A DNA stretch of 8,091 nt from Blastocatellia bacterium. Lineage in GTDB: Bacteria > Acidobacteriota > Blastocatellia > Pyrinomonadales > Pyrinomonadaceae. The notes beneath the pieces were generated by a model, which saw nothing but the letters and a program-made list of their open reading frames with translations, was not told the DNA's origin and searched no databases. The stretch spans positions 1 to 8,091 of the forward strand of contig PSRF01000318.1 in assembly GCA_003175865.1 (NCBI GenBank), in the 5' to 3' direction. The position numbers were made by a program, and so were the translations under genes. Shown here piece after piece: positions 1 through 6,843 of this stretch (positions within the stretch are counted from its first letter, which is position 1; every line of letters starts with the position of its first letter).

Positions 1-1482
1 ATCCGCTATTTACCTTCGACGATCGAAAACGCGTCGGGTCCGCACATCTCAGATCCTCGAACCGGCGAAATTATCGAGTCTGACATTCAGTACTATCACA
101 ACGTGATGAACCTCCAGCGCGATTGGTACTTCCTGCAGGTTGGACCACTGGATCCGCGCGCGAAGAAACTTCCATTGTCAGATGATTTGATGGGCAGATT
201 GGTCGAGTACGTAGTCGCCCATGAAGTTGGTCACACGCTCGGCTTCCAGCACAACATGAAAGCGAGTGCGGAGTACCCGGTCGAGAAGATTCGTGATCCA
301 GAGTGGCTAAAAACAATGAGTCACACCCCGACGCTCATGGACTACTCACGCTTTAATTATGTCGCTCAACCTGAAGACAACATTCCGGTCGAGGACTTAA
401 TTCCCAAGATTGGTCCGTATGACAAGTGGGCGACGATGTGGGGTTACAAGCCGATCCCGGGCGCGCGAACTCCAGATGAAGAAAAGAAGACACTCGATGA
501 ATGGGCACGTGAGCAGGATGCAAAACCTTACTTGCGTTTTTCAACTGCAGATGCACGCGGTTCCGATCCTGGTGAAAACACGGAAGCTGTTGGCGATGCC
601 GATGCGATATCGTCGACGGCTAACGGAATCAAGAACCTCAAGCGTGTTTCTGACATGCTTCTGCCCGCGACATCACATCCAGGTGAACCCTACGACGACC
701 TGGAAGAGCTTTATGGTCGTATGTTGGGCCAATGGGCCACTGAGTTGAATCACGTCAGCGCGATCGTTGGTGGCCTTAATTCACAACAGAAACACGCCGG
801 GCAGGACGGTGTGCGTTTCACCATTGTCCCTCGCGAGCGACAAGCTGCCGCCGTTCGGTTTCTGAATGACAACGCTTTCTCTACGCCGACCTGGGCGTTA
901 AAGGCGGAGATATTGCGTCGCATAGAGCCGACAGGTGCAGTGGCCAGAGTCAATCTAGCACAGGAGCGCGTACTCAATTCGCTTCTGAACAATAGTCGAT
1001 TTGATCGCCTTGTCGAACAGGAAGCAATCGATGGCGCTGCAGCTTATCGTGCCTCTGACTTTCTGGCTGACGTCCGGAAAGGGATCTGGCGCGAGATTGA
1101 AGGTGGACCTGTGAAGATCGACGTTTATCGTCGCAACTTGCAGAATTCGTATCTCGATCTCCTCTCGACCAAACTAAACGGCCGTCCGGCAGTTGCAGAT
1201 GATTATCGCGCGTTGATTCGTGCTGAGCTCCGTGACTTGAGCACTGATATTGGTGCGGCACTTCCACGTGCGACAGATCGTGAAACGCGTGCACACTTGA
1301 TGGACGCTCGTGATCAAATTGCAAAGGCACTTGATCCGAAGTTCGCTATGCCTGCACCAACAACGCCGGCTAATCCATTCGGGCTCGATGACGAGTTTAG
1401 GTTTAGTTCGAACTCGTTTGAGGACTTTGACCCGAGTCAGTGCTGGCCGGACTATTCAGTTCGGATTCGGCCGAAGAATTAG
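1..1482 (+). CDS. Zinc-dependent metalloprotease, DUF5117/DUF4953 type (C-terminal part, 5' end cut by window)
   Basis: The frame is open from base 1, so this is the last 493 residues of a longer protein; the family is usually about 800-900 residues, with DUF5118 and DUF5117 regions upstream of the catalytic part. The sequence shows a full metzincin zinc site, HEVGHTLGFQH, at residues 74-84 of the visible part (bases 220-252): three histidine ligands and the catalytic glutamate. A Met-turn-like LMDYSRFNYVAQP follows at about residue 112. The stretch SGPHISDPRTGEI before the zinc site is also typical of the family. The rest is a helical C-terminal domain ending in DYSRFN-unrelated, Asp/Phe-rich sequence. 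Family members are usually secreted or periplasmic peptidases; the signal peptide would lie outside the window. All catalytic residues in view are intact, so I expect an active enzyme; its substrate is unknown. The ATG at 103 is internal, not the start. A strong hairpin terminator follows the stop. Confidence 0.9.
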   Translation: MRYLPSTIENASGPHISDPRTGEIIESDIQYYHNVMNLQRDWYFLQVGPLDPRAKKLPLSDDLMGRLVEYVVAHEVGHTLGFQHNMKASAEYPVEKIRDPEWLKTMSHTPTLMDYSRFNYVAQPEDNIPVEDLIPKIGPYDKWATMWGYKPIPGARTPDEEKKTLDEWAREQDAKPYLRFSTADARGSDPGENTEAVGDADAISSTANGIKNLKRVSDMLLPATSHPGEPYDDLEELYGRMLGQWATELNHVSAIVGGLNSQQKHAGQDGVRFTIVPRERQAAAVRFLNDNAFSTPTWALKAEILRRIEPTGAVARVNLAQERVLNSLLNNSRFDRLVEQEAIDGAAAYRASDFLADVRKGIWREIEGGPVKIDVYRRNLQNSYLDLLSTKLNGRPAVADDYRALIRAELRDLSTDIGAALPRATDRETRAHLMDARDQIAKALDPKFAMPAPTTPANPFGLDDEFRFSSNSFEDFDPSQCWPDYSVRIRPKN

Positions 1483-1504
1483 GCTATTAATGTAGTTCGG
1501 AAAG

Positions 1505-1540
1505 AAAATGGCGACCGAGTAATTCGGTCGCCATTTTTGT
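1505..1540. terminator. Bidirectional intrinsic terminator
   Basis: A perfect 14-base stem, AAAATGGCGACCGA (1505-1518) and its reverse complement (1524-1537), encloses the 5-base loop GTAAT. The arms end in T-runs on both strands (TTTTT at 1534-1538 on plus; TTTTCTTT on minus). It begins 23 bases after the metalloprotease stop and can also stop transcripts arriving from the minus-strand zinc-ribbon gene, which fits its place between convergent genes. Confidence 0.85.
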
Positions 1541-1559
1541 TCGCGCCTTTCTTCAGGAA

Positions 1560-1658
1560 GTAGGGGTGGCTCTCCGTGGCCACCCCCTCGTCGGCATTGA
1601 AAATCTTTGGGAGAAGTCGGAAGCCAAAAGAGGCGTGGCCACGGAGGGCCACCCCTAC
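1560..1658. repeat. REP-like inverted repeat with self-folding arms
   Basis: The left arm (1560-1583) and right arm (1635-1658) are 24 bases each and are reverse complements with one mismatch (T at 1571 against G at 1647). About 51 unique bases lie between them. Each arm also holds a smaller palindrome: GGGGTGGC (1563-1570) pairs with GCCACCCC (1579-1586), and GTGGCC (1635-1640) pairs with GGCCAC (1647-1652). So the element can fold as one long stem or as two short hairpins. There is no open reading frame or transposase in it. The form is that of a REP/BIME-type dispersed palindrome; only one copy is in the window, so dispersal is inferred. It could instead be a second terminator or an mRNA-stabilising structure. 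Confidence 0.7.
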
Positions 1659-1762
1659 AGGTTTGAAGTTGACTGTTAGCTTCCCGTCGCTACCGCTGTG
1701 GATTCTCTAGATTAGGCTGCTCGGACTGATCCGATTGAATTTAACGGCATCCCTCGAGAGAC

Positions 1763-2455
1763 TTAGTGTTCCCGCCAGGAGGCATCAGACAGCAATTCAG
1801 TTGTGTGTTCAGTGACGCTCGGCACGACATTCTTCAAATTTGCCGGCGCTGGCGGGATATCTGGTTGAGTTCCTCCGATATCGCGTTGCGTGTGCGGCGA
1901 AGGCAATGCTTCGCGTTCACGAGCTGGTCGAATCAGTAATCCAGCGGCGATATGGCCGACACCTGACAGCAGGGGCACTAACCCAAGCAACCAAATCACA
2001 CGGATAACGGGTTCAAGTTCAAAAGGAATCTTCGCAATCACGTCTGGCGGCAATTTCAAGACTATCGCCGCTGACAAGTAGTAAAGAAAAACCATTGCAC
2101 CGACGCCCGAGAAGAGCGAAACCACACCATGGGTGATGTGTTGCTCGCGCCTTTCTGCTGGTGTTTTGCGACGTCTGAATCCCGTCCAGTGATCTTGAGC
2201 TTTTTTATGTGACTCGGTAGACACTCGAGCAATTTCCGCCTGCATCTTGTCGAAAGCACGCGTAACCTCTTCGCCAACGTGCTCTACCTGGAAGCCCTTA
2301 ACCATCTCCTTAATCTTCGGGAGAGGTCCGCGGTCGCTCCGCGCGATAGCCTCACTCAAAGCGACGGCTTTACCAATCACTTTCAGGTTTGCGCCGCACG
2401 AACGGCAAAACTGGACGCCGGAGCCGGATTCATTGCCGCATTGGGGACAGTACAT
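1763..2455 (-). CDS. Zinc-ribbon protein with two membrane segments
   Basis: This 230-residue protein begins with a short zinc ribbon: CPQC at residues 3-6 and CRSC at 17-20, four cysteines spaced to bind one zinc ion (zinc_ribbon_2/zf-ribbon_3 type). Residues 30-105 are charged and probably helical, with a basic RRRK patch at 94-97. Two hydrophobic segments follow at about 110-133 and 150-174, and then a proline-rich, polar tail to residue 230. No signal peptide is seen, so the ribbon and the linker probably face the cytoplasm. Small proteins of this build are common in acidobacteria and have no defined role; the ribbon may serve contacts with other proteins rather than DNA. The ATG at 2455 is the only good start because the first cysteine is residue 3, although the ribosome binding site is weak (GAAAGA). 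It is the last gene of the minus-strand run and is followed by the convergent terminator. Confidence 0.85.
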   Translation of the reverse strand: MYCPQCGNESGSGVQFCRSCGANLKVIGKAVALSEAIARSDRGPLPKIKEMVKGFQVEHVGEEVTRAFDKMQAEIARVSTESHKKAQDHWTGFRRRKTPAERREQHITHGVVSLFSGVGAMVFLYYLSAAIVLKLPPDVIAKIPFELEPVIRVIWLLGLVPLLSGVGHIAAGLLIRPAREREALPSPHTQRDIGGTQPDIPPAPANLKNVVPSVTEHTTELLSDASWREH

Positions 2456-2536
2456 TATTCAGTTCTTTCTATTGATGCGCAGGTTCTCGCGCCCACTATC
2501 TCGGAAACGTCTCACGCCTCGGTTTGGTTCCGAGTT

Positions 2537-2605
2537 TTACACCGACATATCGTACGAGCGACGTAGCAGGGAAACAATCTCAGCGCCAACTGCATCCGGC
2601 GACTC
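2537..2605 (-). other. Out-of-frame C-terminal tail of the DUF5655-like gene
   Basis: In the frame one base on from the upstream coding frame, this stretch reads ESPDAVGAEIVSLLRRSYDM then Ser-Val and a TAA stop at 2539-2537. It looks like the normal end of DUF5655-like proteins (SP, then an acidic helix and an aromatic near the end). Joining it to residue 92 of the main frame would give a protein of about 114-115 residues. Removing one base, or adding two, near 2605-2610 (TTCAAGCGAG on the minus strand) restores one frame. Confidence 0.6.
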
Positions 2606-2882
2606 GCTTGAATTCAAGATGCCACCGATTCCTTGATGCCTGCTCGCGTTTTAAGACGCGGTCACTCTTTACGTCTGCAGGTGATTTAACAGTCAGGATC
2701 AGCGAAGACTTTCTCATCGCAATTCCGGCAAAGGCCGAACCTCGCACCAGGTGAATCGATGTCTTCTTCGCATCCTCCTTAACAGGACCAAACTGTTTCG
2801 CAGCTTTCAAAAGAGCGTCGTATGTACTCTTGACCGAGAGCTCTCGATTAAGGAAGTGCTTCACAATATAAGTATTACTCAT
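2580..2882 (-). CDS. DUF5655-like small protein, C-terminus changed by a frame break
   Basis: The open frame gives 100 residues. The middle, with SIHLVRGSAFAGIAMRKSSL at about residues 42-61 and NRWHLEFK at 85-92, resembles DUF5655 domains, which occur alone or behind other small domains and have no known activity. After Lys92 the frame runs through eight unlikely residues (RVAGCSWR) to a stop, while the expected SPxxVxAE...LxxSY ending is found in the next frame (separate entry, ending at 2537). The gene therefore looks frameshifted near its 3' end, by a real mutation or by a sequencing or assembly error. The start is the ATG at 2882, overlapping the amine oxidase stop as ATGA; there is no clear ribosome binding site, so translation probably depends on coupling. 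The DUF5655 assignment is from memory of family sequences. Confidence 0.75.
   Translation of the reverse strand: MSNTYIVKHFLNRELSVKSTYDALLKAAKQFGPVKEDAKKTSIHLVRGSAFAGIAMRKSSLILTVKSPADVKSDRVLKREQASRNRWHLEFKRVAGCSWR
2879..2882 (-). promoter_or_regulatory. ATGA start-stop overlap
   Basis: The amine oxidase TGA (2881-2879) overlaps the ATG of the DUF5655-like gene (2882-2880) by the four bases ATGA. With no ribosome binding site of its own visible, the second gene is likely translated by re-initiation. Confidence 0.75.
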
Positions 2883-4189
2883 TTGTCGAGAATCTGCTTC
2901 GCGGCACGTTTGCCAGTCGCAATGGCCCCATGAACGGTACCGATGTGGCCAACGGCCAGGGCTTCGCCGGCGAAGAATATCGTATCGGCCAACGGCTGCG
3001 CGAGTAGTTGTTGCGCCGCGAGACCATTGACTGCGACGTAGGTGTATCCTCCACGGGTCAACGAATCATTGCGCCAGTCATGGAAATGAAACTCGCGCAG
3101 TTCGCTCTTAAGTTGGTCGTAACTAACACCAAATATCGAAGACAAAGAATCGAGTGCTGTTCGTAATAACTGACCGCTGCCGGATGACAGCTTCGTTGCG
3201 CGTGGTCCACCAGCCCAACCGACAAGCACTGCACTCGGATCTGGATACAGTGTCCACCAGGTTGGAAGAAATGCATCGGGATAGTGAATAAAAGATAACT
3301 CGGAGAGATCTTCGTCAGTACTGCGCAAGTCGAGACCAGCCCAGAAACGTCGTTTGAATTCGAGTACGATCCTTACCACGTCTCCGATCGGCAAGTACTC
3401 CATCGCTTGCAAAATAGCCGTCGGTAGGGGTGGGCTGAAACGGAGGGTTTGTTTGATCAGTGAAGGCGGCACCGTCACAACGACTTTGCCGGCCTGGATT
3501 AGTCCCTCTGAATCGGCTGACGAGCACAGTACTTCGACGTTGCCGGATCGCCAACGCAATTCATTTACTCGGGTGTTCAGGCGAAGAACTGAATTGTTAG
3601 CTTGTGCCTGGTGTAAGAGCCATTGCGCGATACCTTCGTAACCATCCGCGATGCGATACATTTTGTCGCCGTGTACATCGTCCGCAGCCTCGTTCGCCTT
3701 GATCAAACCATGGACCCCAATGCGATCCAGCCTAGCAGCGTGGAATCCCTCGACATAACGTGTCGCAATCGCTTTTGCACGCGCTGTATGTTCGTCGTTA
3801 GGAAGAGTTGCCAGATAATCCTTGAAAGATATGTCAGGTTGACCCAGCTTCATGCCATTCATCAATTCCTCAACTTTGGACCAGAACTCACCTGGCTTGA
3901 CCAGCTTTCCGTCGTCGAAAAACCAGTGGCGACCGGTCACCTCCTCAACTTTGAGTTGTGCTTCGTCAATCAGTTCGAAGAGTTCCGGAGGACGGCCGTG
4001 TACAAATTCAGCTCCGAGTTCTATGGGGACCGAGGATGTTCGATTGTGACGAGTATATATTCGACCGCCAATTCGATCGCGCGCTTCGATTATTATCGTG
4101 CGCAAACCGCCGCGGCTCATTTCCGTTGCAGCAGCGAGTCCAGCAGCGCCAGCACCAAGAATAAGTGCATCGAAGGTCTGATGATTCAT
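2879..4189 (-). CDS. FAD-dependent amine oxidase family protein (NAD(P)/FAD oxidoreductase)
   Basis: This 436-residue protein has the full length and domain order of the flavin amine oxidase family (PF01593). A Rossmann dinucleotide motif, GAGAAGLAAA, lies at residues 12-21, followed by the acidic ribose-binding end (IIIEARDRIGGRIYT, about 32-46) with the GG motif. ELGAEFVHG near 57-65 is also typical. The C-terminal FAD motif is FFAGEAL at 405-411 and GTVHGAIATGKRAA at 417-430. The SGGC cysteine that binds FAD covalently in monoamine oxidases is absent: the matching stretch is TRGGYTYVAVNG at 378-389, so FAD should be bound non-covalently. Such enzymes oxidise amines, polyamines or amino acids with release of H2O2; the substrate cannot be read from the sequence. 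There is no signal peptide, so it is probably cytoplasmic. The ATG at 4189 gives the exact N-terminus expected before the Rossmann strand, but lacks a clear ribosome binding site. It overlaps the next gene by ATGA. Confidence 0.92.
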   Translation of the reverse strand: MNHQTFDALILGAGAAGLAAATEMSRGGLRTIIIEARDRIGGRIYTRHNRTSSVPIELGAEFVHGRPPELFELIDEAQLKVEEVTGRHWFFDDGKLVKPGEFWSKVEELMNGMKLGQPDISFKDYLATLPNDEHTARAKAIATRYVEGFHAARLDRIGVHGLIKANEAADDVHGDKMYRIADGYEGIAQWLLHQAQANNSVLRLNTRVNELRWRSGNVEVLCSSADSEGLIQAGKVVVTVPPSLIKQTLRFSPPLPTAILQAMEYLPIGDVVRIVLEFKRRFWAGLDLRSTDEDLSELSFIHYPDAFLPTWWTLYPDPSAVLVGWAGGPRATKLSSGSGQLLRTALDSLSSIFGVSYDQLKSELREFHFHDWRNDSLTRGGYTYVAVNGLAAQQLLAQPLADTIFFAGEALAVGHIGTVHGAIATGKRAAKQILDK

Positions 4190-4334
4190 AAACAGTTAGA
4201 GAACCCCGATGCCTTGGCGTAGCGACAGGAAGCCCCCCTCAAGAATAGGTAAGCAACCTTGAAGACCGACAAGTAAGTTGTGTGTCGCGCTCAAACTCTC
4301 TAACAACCACAATCGATCATGTTCTGCTTCGGGC
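4190..4334 (-). other. 145-base gap between the small unknown gene and the amine oxidase gene
   Basis: No clear terminator or promoter is seen. One minus-strand frame stays open here and stops (TAA, 4198-4196) six bases before the amine oxidase ATG. It reads leucine-rich peptide (for example LLVGLQGCLPILEGGFLSL) and could start only at a TTG near 4312, giving 38 residues, with no ribosome binding site. It may be a coupled leader peptide or just untranslated sequence; I favour the latter. Confidence 0.3.
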
Positions 4335-4610
4335 TTAACCTGGTATCCAGATATCTTCCGCGAGAACTGTCTCAACACCGGGAGGCAATACGAGGGGCTC
4401 GTCTGATTTTGTAAAGAAAGCGAGGCCTTTGTAACTTGTGAGGTATTGATAATTCGTCGAGATGAAACCGCCTGTTGCACAAACGACCAGGCACTTGCCT
4501 GCCTTGTTAAGGATGTTCAGGAAATCTTCGGGATCCATCTTTACGACGACGCCGCTAGCCTTCGTAGCCTTTGCGATGGCTGCTGCGATCGCTGCTGCTT
4601 CTGCGCCCAT
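4335..4610 (-). CDS. Small conserved hypothetical protein (91 residues)
   Basis: I do not know a function for this gene. The protein opens with an alanine-rich amphipathic stretch (MGAEAAAIAAAIAKATKASG), then VVKMDPEDFLNIL (22-34), a buried-looking strand LVVCATGGF (40-48), and STNYQYLTSYKGLAFFTKS (50-68), ending in a proline/acid strand and WIPG. I recall similar small proteins (PEDF..L, then GGF.STNYQYLTSYKGL.F) from acidobacteria and other soil bacteria. There is no signal peptide or membrane segment; a small soluble alpha/beta protein is likely. The ATG at 4610 is well supported: AAAGGAG lies six bases upstream, the best ribosome binding site in the window. It begins 23 bases after the stop of the large membrane protein gene, so it is probably in the same transcript. 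An overlapping 94-residue frame on the same strand is a shadow. Confidence 0.78.
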   Translation of the reverse strand: MGAEAAAIAAAIAKATKASGVVVKMDPEDFLNILNKAGKCLVVCATGGFISTNYQYLTSYKGLAFFTKSDEPLVLPPGVETVLAEDIWIPG

Positions 4611-4616
4611 GACGAT

Positions 4617-4623
4617 CTCCTTT
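4617..4623 (-). promoter_or_regulatory. Strong ribosome binding site
   Basis: AAAGGAG on the minus strand, six bases before the ATG at 4610. It fixes the start of the 91-residue gene and suggests it is made at a higher level than its neighbours, which lack good sites. Confidence 0.8.
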
Positions 4624-4633
4624 CACCAATGCG

Positions 4634-6841
4634 TTACTCGTAGCTGAGAGCTTCCACTGCGTCTTGCCGCGCTGCTCGCAATGCTGGGTAAAGCGCGCCG
4701 ATTGTTCCACCAAGCAGACCAACAGCAAGTGCTATCAAAATCCAACGCGGCTCAATCTCTATCTCCAGAGTTGTCACACGCATAATCGCAAAGCGCGCCG
4801 CAAGGGTTAACAACACACCAACAACGACGCCCATAACACTAACAAGCAGTGCTTCCTGCTCAATGACCCAGGCAATCGCGGTTTTCGACATTCCGAGTGA
4901 TTTCAGAATACCAATCTGGCGTGTGCGTTCGGTGACAGTCGTATACATCGCCAGAAGAATGACGAGCATGCTGATAGACGCAGCGACTCCTACAACGACC
5001 CTAATAAAAACGTTAAGCGCCGGAACTCCGCTCGCATAAAGCTCAGGCAGATCGCGTGTGAACAGTAACTGATCGTTTGGATACTTTTGCTGAATCGCTG
5101 CCGCAACTTCATCCTGCTTTGCCGGATCTACGCACGCAACAAGAATCGCTGAAGCTCGGCCTTCCGCACCTTCCTGTTCCTGCATAGTAGATAACGGAAT
5201 CTTGATTCGTCCTCCACCCGGTGGTTCGTAAATTCCGACTATCTTGAACGGACGCTCAAACAGCGGAACCGTGTCGCCGACGTTGGCATGTCGCTGTTCT
5301 TTCCACTTCGGATCGATCATCGCCTCGTCGCCTGATTGGAGTTTGCGTCCGTCCCGAATGGTGATGCCCGCGATGCTTGCATACTGGTCGTAGTTGATAC
5401 CATCGACCAGTCGTGAACCGAAGCCCGAATCGCTGTGATCGAGTTTCTGACCAATTGCAGTTGCGGCTCGCACACCCGGGATTCCAGCCAATTCCGCGGC
5501 ATGCGCCACGGGGATGTTGAAGGAACTAGAGTCAGCCAAGCTGATTGTGCCGGACGCTCTAATCATTATTTCAGCGCCAATGTTCGCCTCACGATGTCCC
5601 CGTTCTTTGAGTAGACCATGGGCCAAGCCGACGGTAAACACGATTAAGAGAACACCTACCGCTGTGCCCAAAATACTCACGGCGGTACGAGCCGGTCTAT
5701 GTGCGATATTTGAGAAAACGAGACTATCCATAAGTTGCTGTAACCGTGGACTTCGATCCAGGATGCGGCGCCATGCGTTCGGAAGCGTACGCCACGTAAG
5801 GACGAGTAATCCGAGTGATGTCCAAAATACAATGGCAGCTTTCCGAACTAGCGCGAGAGCGACGCCGGCAGCTGCCGTGTACCCAAGAGTCTTCAAAACT
5901 ACTCCAGTTCCGCCTTCATAGACACCGATTGTTCCGGGCACGAATGCGAAGCAGAAGTTTATGACTTTCGTTAGTGATTCGATGATGTATGCCTGACTCA
6001 CTAAACCGTGAAAACCAAGCATTCGGAGCGCCACATAAACCTCCGTAACGCTCGAGGCGTGCGAGGCAAGATCGCAAACGATCATCCCGAAGAACGAACC
6101 AGGATGATGTTGATAGAAATCGTAAACCTTCGACTCAAGATGATGGATGTGATGGCGGCGCTTGAGTATTACCTTTGGACTAAGACGTAATTCAGCAAGC
6201 CGATCAATCATCCATGTCAAAAGCATGACGCGTCGTTTTGCGGCGAATGCCGCTACAAGAATCCCGATTGTGGCAATCACTGCGATGATGATTAGAACTG
6301 TATAGACTTCGGTAGGCAGTGGATAACTCAAAAGCATTACAACCGCACCCGTCAAAATAAAGAACACGACGGACATGTTGTAGAGCAGGTTGTCTACGAC
6401 TAGAGCGGGGACGCCATAAGTCAATGGGACTCGTTTGCGAAGCAAAGCGACCTTCGTTGCTTCGCCAAGAAGAGGACCGGTGAAGGTCAAGAAGCTAATC
6501 GCTTCACCACCCAATCGAGCGGCAAAAGCCTGGCGGAACGTGACTCTCCTGTGTTCTGGAGGAACTGCTGCGCGCATTGCAATTGTGCGCATAACGTGGC
6601 GCCATCCACTAAGTGCAAGGATTACAAAAAAGCCGAATCCGATTCGCAGCAGCGCGTCGAACAGCGGCTGCACACCGACTCGGTTAATGACAAAAATCAG
6701 CAGTCCCAGACCTAGCAGAAAGGCCAGTGATTGAAGCCAAACGAAAGATTTTTTCGATTTACCAGCCGCTGAGGATTCTTGTTCTTCGGAGAGTTCTTCA
6801 ATCTCCTCTGCTTGCCATGTTTCTCCGAAATCTTGTTGCAT
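4634..6841 (-). CDS. Fusion of an LPG-synthase/UPF0104 membrane domain and a MacB/FtsX-type ABC permease
   Basis: This protein of 735 residues (from the ATG) has two halves. After an acidic, soluble N-terminus (1-30), residues about 35-345 form a multi-span membrane domain like lysylphosphatidylglycerol synthase TM/UPF0104 (AglD2) proteins. Its mark is FVPGTIGVYEGG near 300-312 with a hydrophobic helix after it. From about 378 (NIAHRPARTAVSILG) it follows the layout of an ABC permease of the MacB/FtsX class: a first span (about 385-408), an extracytoplasmic core (about 410-600), then three spans with the coupling motif RQIGILKSLGMS near 640-650, ending in PALRAARQDAVEALSYE. The frame is unbroken through the join and through the linker DRSPRLQQLM. 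UPF0104 domains handle or flip polar lipids in known cases; MacB-type permeases need a separate ATPase, which is not in the window. The ATG at 6841 shares TGATG with the upstream stop; a TTG at 6844 is a poorer alternative. Confidence 0.88.
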   Translation of the reverse strand: MQQDFGETWQAEEIEELSEEQESSAAGKSKKSFVWLQSLAFLLGLGLLIFVINRVGVQPLFDALLRIGFGFFVILALSGWRHVMRTIAMRAAVPPEHRRVTFRQAFAARLGGEAISFLTFTGPLLGEATKVALLRKRVPLTYGVPALVVDNLLYNMSVVFFILTGAVVMLLSYPLPTEVYTVLIIIAVIATIGILVAAFAAKRRVMLLTWMIDRLAELRLSPKVILKRRHHIHHLESKVYDFYQHHPGSFFGMIVCDLASHASSVTEVYVALRMLGFHGLVSQAYIIESLTKVINFCFAFVPGTIGVYEGGTGVVLKTLGYTAAAGVALALVRKAAIVFWTSLGLLVLTWRTLPNAWRRILDRSPRLQQLMDSLVFSNIAHRPARTAVSILGTAVGVLLIVFTVGLAHGLLKERGHREANIGAEIMIRASGTISLADSSSFNIPVAHAAELAGIPGVRAATAIGQKLDHSDSGFGSRLVDGINYDQYASIAGITIRDGRKLQSGDEAMIDPKWKEQRHANVGDTVPLFERPFKIVGIYEPPGGGRIKIPLSTMQEQEGAEGRASAILVACVDPAKQDEVAAAIQQKYPNDQLLFTRDLPELYASGVPALNVFIRVVVGVAASISMLVILLAMYTTVTERTRQIGILKSLGMSKTAIAWVIEQEALLVSVMGVVVGVLLTLAARFAIMRVTTLEIEIEPRWILIALAVGLLGGTIGALYPALRAARQDAVEALSYE

Positions 6842-6843
6842 CA
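6839..6843 (-). promoter_or_regulatory. TGATG stop-start junction
   Basis: The TGA of the phosphatase-superfamily gene (6843-6841) and the ATG of the fused membrane protein (6841-6839) share one base. There is no good ribosome binding site just before (a GGAG lies too far away, about 18 bases), so translational coupling is likely. This is why I prefer the ATG at 6841 to the TTG at 6844. Confidence 0.7.

Larger units (their letters stand above)
1483..1762. other. Intergenic gap between convergent genes
   Basis: This 280-base stretch separates the stop codons of the metalloprotease (plus) and the zinc-ribbon gene (minus). It holds the terminator at 1505-1540 and the inverted repeat at 1560-1658. 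I see no coding frame or RNA gene in the remaining bases (1659-1762). Confidence 0.7.

Noticed and set aside
410..748. A 112-residue plus-strand frame inside the metalloprotease gene
   Set aside because: It overlaps the catalytic-domain coding frame and has basic, low-order composition typical of a shifted frame.
2518..2534. Small hairpin CTCGG-N7-CCGAG after the DUF5655-like gene
   Set aside because: The stem is only five bases and no T-run follows on the minus strand, so it is not supported as a terminator.
3423..3432. GTAGGGGTGG inside the amine oxidase gene, matching the start of the REP-like arm
   Set aside because: Only ten bases match, there is no palindrome around it, and the codons fit the protein; a chance match.
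3623..4222. A 199-residue open frame on the plus strand opposite the amine oxidase gene
   Set aside because: It is antisense to a well-supported gene, is rich in Cys, Arg and Ser without domain-like order, and has no ribosome binding site; it is a shadow.
4196..4480. A 94-residue minus-strand frame overlapping the 91-residue gene
   Set aside because: The overlapping frame has the strong ribosome binding site and ordered sequence; this one begins inside it and has no start signal. Only its 3' part lies in free sequence and is described with the gap.
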